DNA of 64,000 nt from Zygnema cylindricum (Eukaryota > Streptophyta > Zygnematophyceae > Zygnematales > Zygnemataceae). The notes beneath the pieces are model-generated. The model searched no databases. It was not told the origin of the DNA and saw nothing but the letters and a program-made list of their open reading frames with translations. Both the position numbers and the translations under genes were made by a program. Location: positions 34,325-98,324 of the forward strand of contig JBBHKE010002919.1 in the NCBI GenBank assembly GCA_037447655.1, read 5' to 3'. Below, in pieces: positions 62,691 to 64,000 of this stretch; position 1 is the first letter of the stretch; the number at the start of each line of letters is the position of its first letter.

Positions 62691-64000
62691 ATGGCAGATG
62701 GACTCCTACGCTGTAATCTCGCAGACCCTGCTGGAGATAAATTTCGTACAACCAAACAAACAAAAGAATTGTTTGCAAACGGACAAACATTTTTGTTTTA
62801 CTGTACACTCCCAATTGAAAAAAAAAAATAGAAAACTTTTGACGCGTGCAATCCAGGTTTTCTATTCGTCAATAGGGTAGTATTTTCATTAAAATCAGAT
62901 CGCGATTTGATTCCAGTGCAAGTGTGAAGATGAGCTAGAAGTGGGTCGCGATGATAAAAACGCCAAATTTTCGTACCTTCGAAGTACCAAGATGTACTTG
63001 TGTTTTTGCAAAAATTTCGTACGGCGTAACATTTTCTCGTTGCAAGTCCCGTTTTCTGTGAAAACGACGGAAAAAAGCCCTTACTTGAACACATGGGCAC
63101 ACGCCGTTAGCGAACTTACTTTGTATTTTAATTCTCCTTACACGGTTTTCAATTGTCCCAATGTGGAACAACAAAATTGTTACTCCAGGGTGTGACTATT
63201 GTCTACGTCGACAATGCCCGTGACGGTTGTCAAGTCTACAATTTGTGATGACTCACGTTGTTTTTTGCAACTGCTTATGACGTCACATGTCTTTCCGTGA
63301 CATTGTAGACGCACCGCCTTCTAGCATGTGTCGTTTCATGGTTGAAGAAGATGCGCTTTGCCTTTGCGTCTCCAGTCCGGTCAACGTGAAATGACATCGG
63401 AATCTTGAGAACTCCGTAAAAAAAAAAACCTACCAAACACAAACGAATAAAACGAAACAAATTATGTACTTTTCCTCATCGTACGGAACGCAAACAGGCA
63501 AAGCATAGTGGATTTTGTACTTCTCCTCGTCGCTTGAAATCGTTTGAAAATTTTGAAAATCTTTGACACGTGAGGATATTTGTTGTTATTTGTTTGGCGG
63601 TGGGACTTTAATTTAAAACACATCGCCGATGTGTTTTAAAATAAAGTTTGAAAATGACGTTTCTTGACGTGATCGTAGGTCGAAAACACAAGACAGTATG
63701 TAGTAAATTTTAAGTTCAGCGATGACGCAAAATGTTCCTCTTTTTTTTATTTCTTTGTTCGGTTGTAACTTAAGCGATATGGCTCTAAGTTTTAGTGAAA
63801 AACGACAAAATATCCTTACTTTGACACATGGAGACATACCCTAATTCCTACCAATAAAGACGAGAAAAAATAGTGCGATTTTGTCCTTGCATGTTCAAAC
63901 GTCGACTATGTGAGCATGGGTTTTGAGATATCTTGCATGTACTAGAAACTTGAAGTTTTTTCTCGGTGGGAGCAAAGAAAAGCTGAATACCAGGAGTGAT
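62691..64000. other. intergenic sequence, no gene supported
   Basis: Only short frames of no recognised family. The block GTGAAAACGAC...CCTTACTTGAACACATGGGCACA (63056-63103) has a diverged direct copy at 63796-63836 (GTGAAAAACGAC...CCTTACTTTGACACATGGAGACA), so an unknown repeat occurs twice. A near-perfect palindrome lies at 63612-63640. Confidence 0.45.
63612..63640. repeat. 29-bp palindrome, 14-bp perfect arms
   Basis: TTTAAAACACATCG, one C, then CGATGTGTTTTAAA. It is AT-rich outside and CG at the centre. It could be a cruciform or protein-binding site. Confidence 0.85.

Noticed and set aside
62798-63837. Minus-strand frames at 62798-63100 and 63613-63837 as a gene pair
   Set aside because: They reflect a diverged repeated DNA block. 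No known domain and no long conserved frame.

Overview
The window is repeat-rich nuclear DNA of a eukaryote, almost entirely Ty1/copia LTR retrotransposons nested in one another and in an older non-LTR-type reverse-transcriptase (RT) element. I found no cellular gene, rRNA gene, intact tRNA gene, CRISPR array or bacterial-style operon. A green-plant host (streptophyte: bryophyte, lycophyte, fern or charophyte alga) is the best guess. The primer-binding sites fit the plant version of the initiator tRNA anticodon arm better than the animal one as I recall them, and most LTRs keep CACGTG (G-box) elements. Species cannot be told from this sequence.

Layout. 1-1650: gag and truncated 5' LTR of a minus-strand copia. 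1656-2791: old LTR pieces. 2792-8979: complete minus-strand copia 'D' with a near-perfect 5-bp target duplication. 9546-9584: scrap of the non-LTR RT element. 9585-13427, 13428-16062, 16063-19029: three truncated minus-strand copias 'A2', 'B2', 'C' end to end. 19030-27753: minus-strand copia 'B3', split inside gag by a complete plus-strand copia 'G' (20354-26600), which is itself split by LTR 'H1' (23229-24195). 27754-28430: C-terminal fragment of the non-LTR RT element. 28431-32599: an LTR 'J', then LTR-free DNA with a MITE-like foldback and hairpins. 32600-37932: minus-strand copia 'F'. 37956-40494: gag and 5' LTR of copia 'I'. 40500-62272: one non-LTR RT element broken into seven pieces by six copia insertions (solo LTR A3, element K carrying solo LTR E1, element L, solo LTRs E2, H2, A4). 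62273-64000: intergenic DNA with short repeats.

The copias have the usual order gag, protease, integrase, RT, RNase H, and all are inactivated. They share four unusual traits. (1) The primer-binding site GGTTATGGGCCCACC pairs with the anticodon arm of initiator tRNA-Met, as in Drosophila copia, not with its 3' end as in most plant copias. (2) In most families the gag frame starts inside the LTR and runs through that site, giving a conserved QQ/VMG junction. (3) One LTR group (A, B, G, H, I/J, L) carries a tRNA-like module with Pol III A- and B-box-like sequences, always antisense to the element. (4) The polypurine tract and the start of the LTR lie inside a predicted hairpin whose two arms change together between families.
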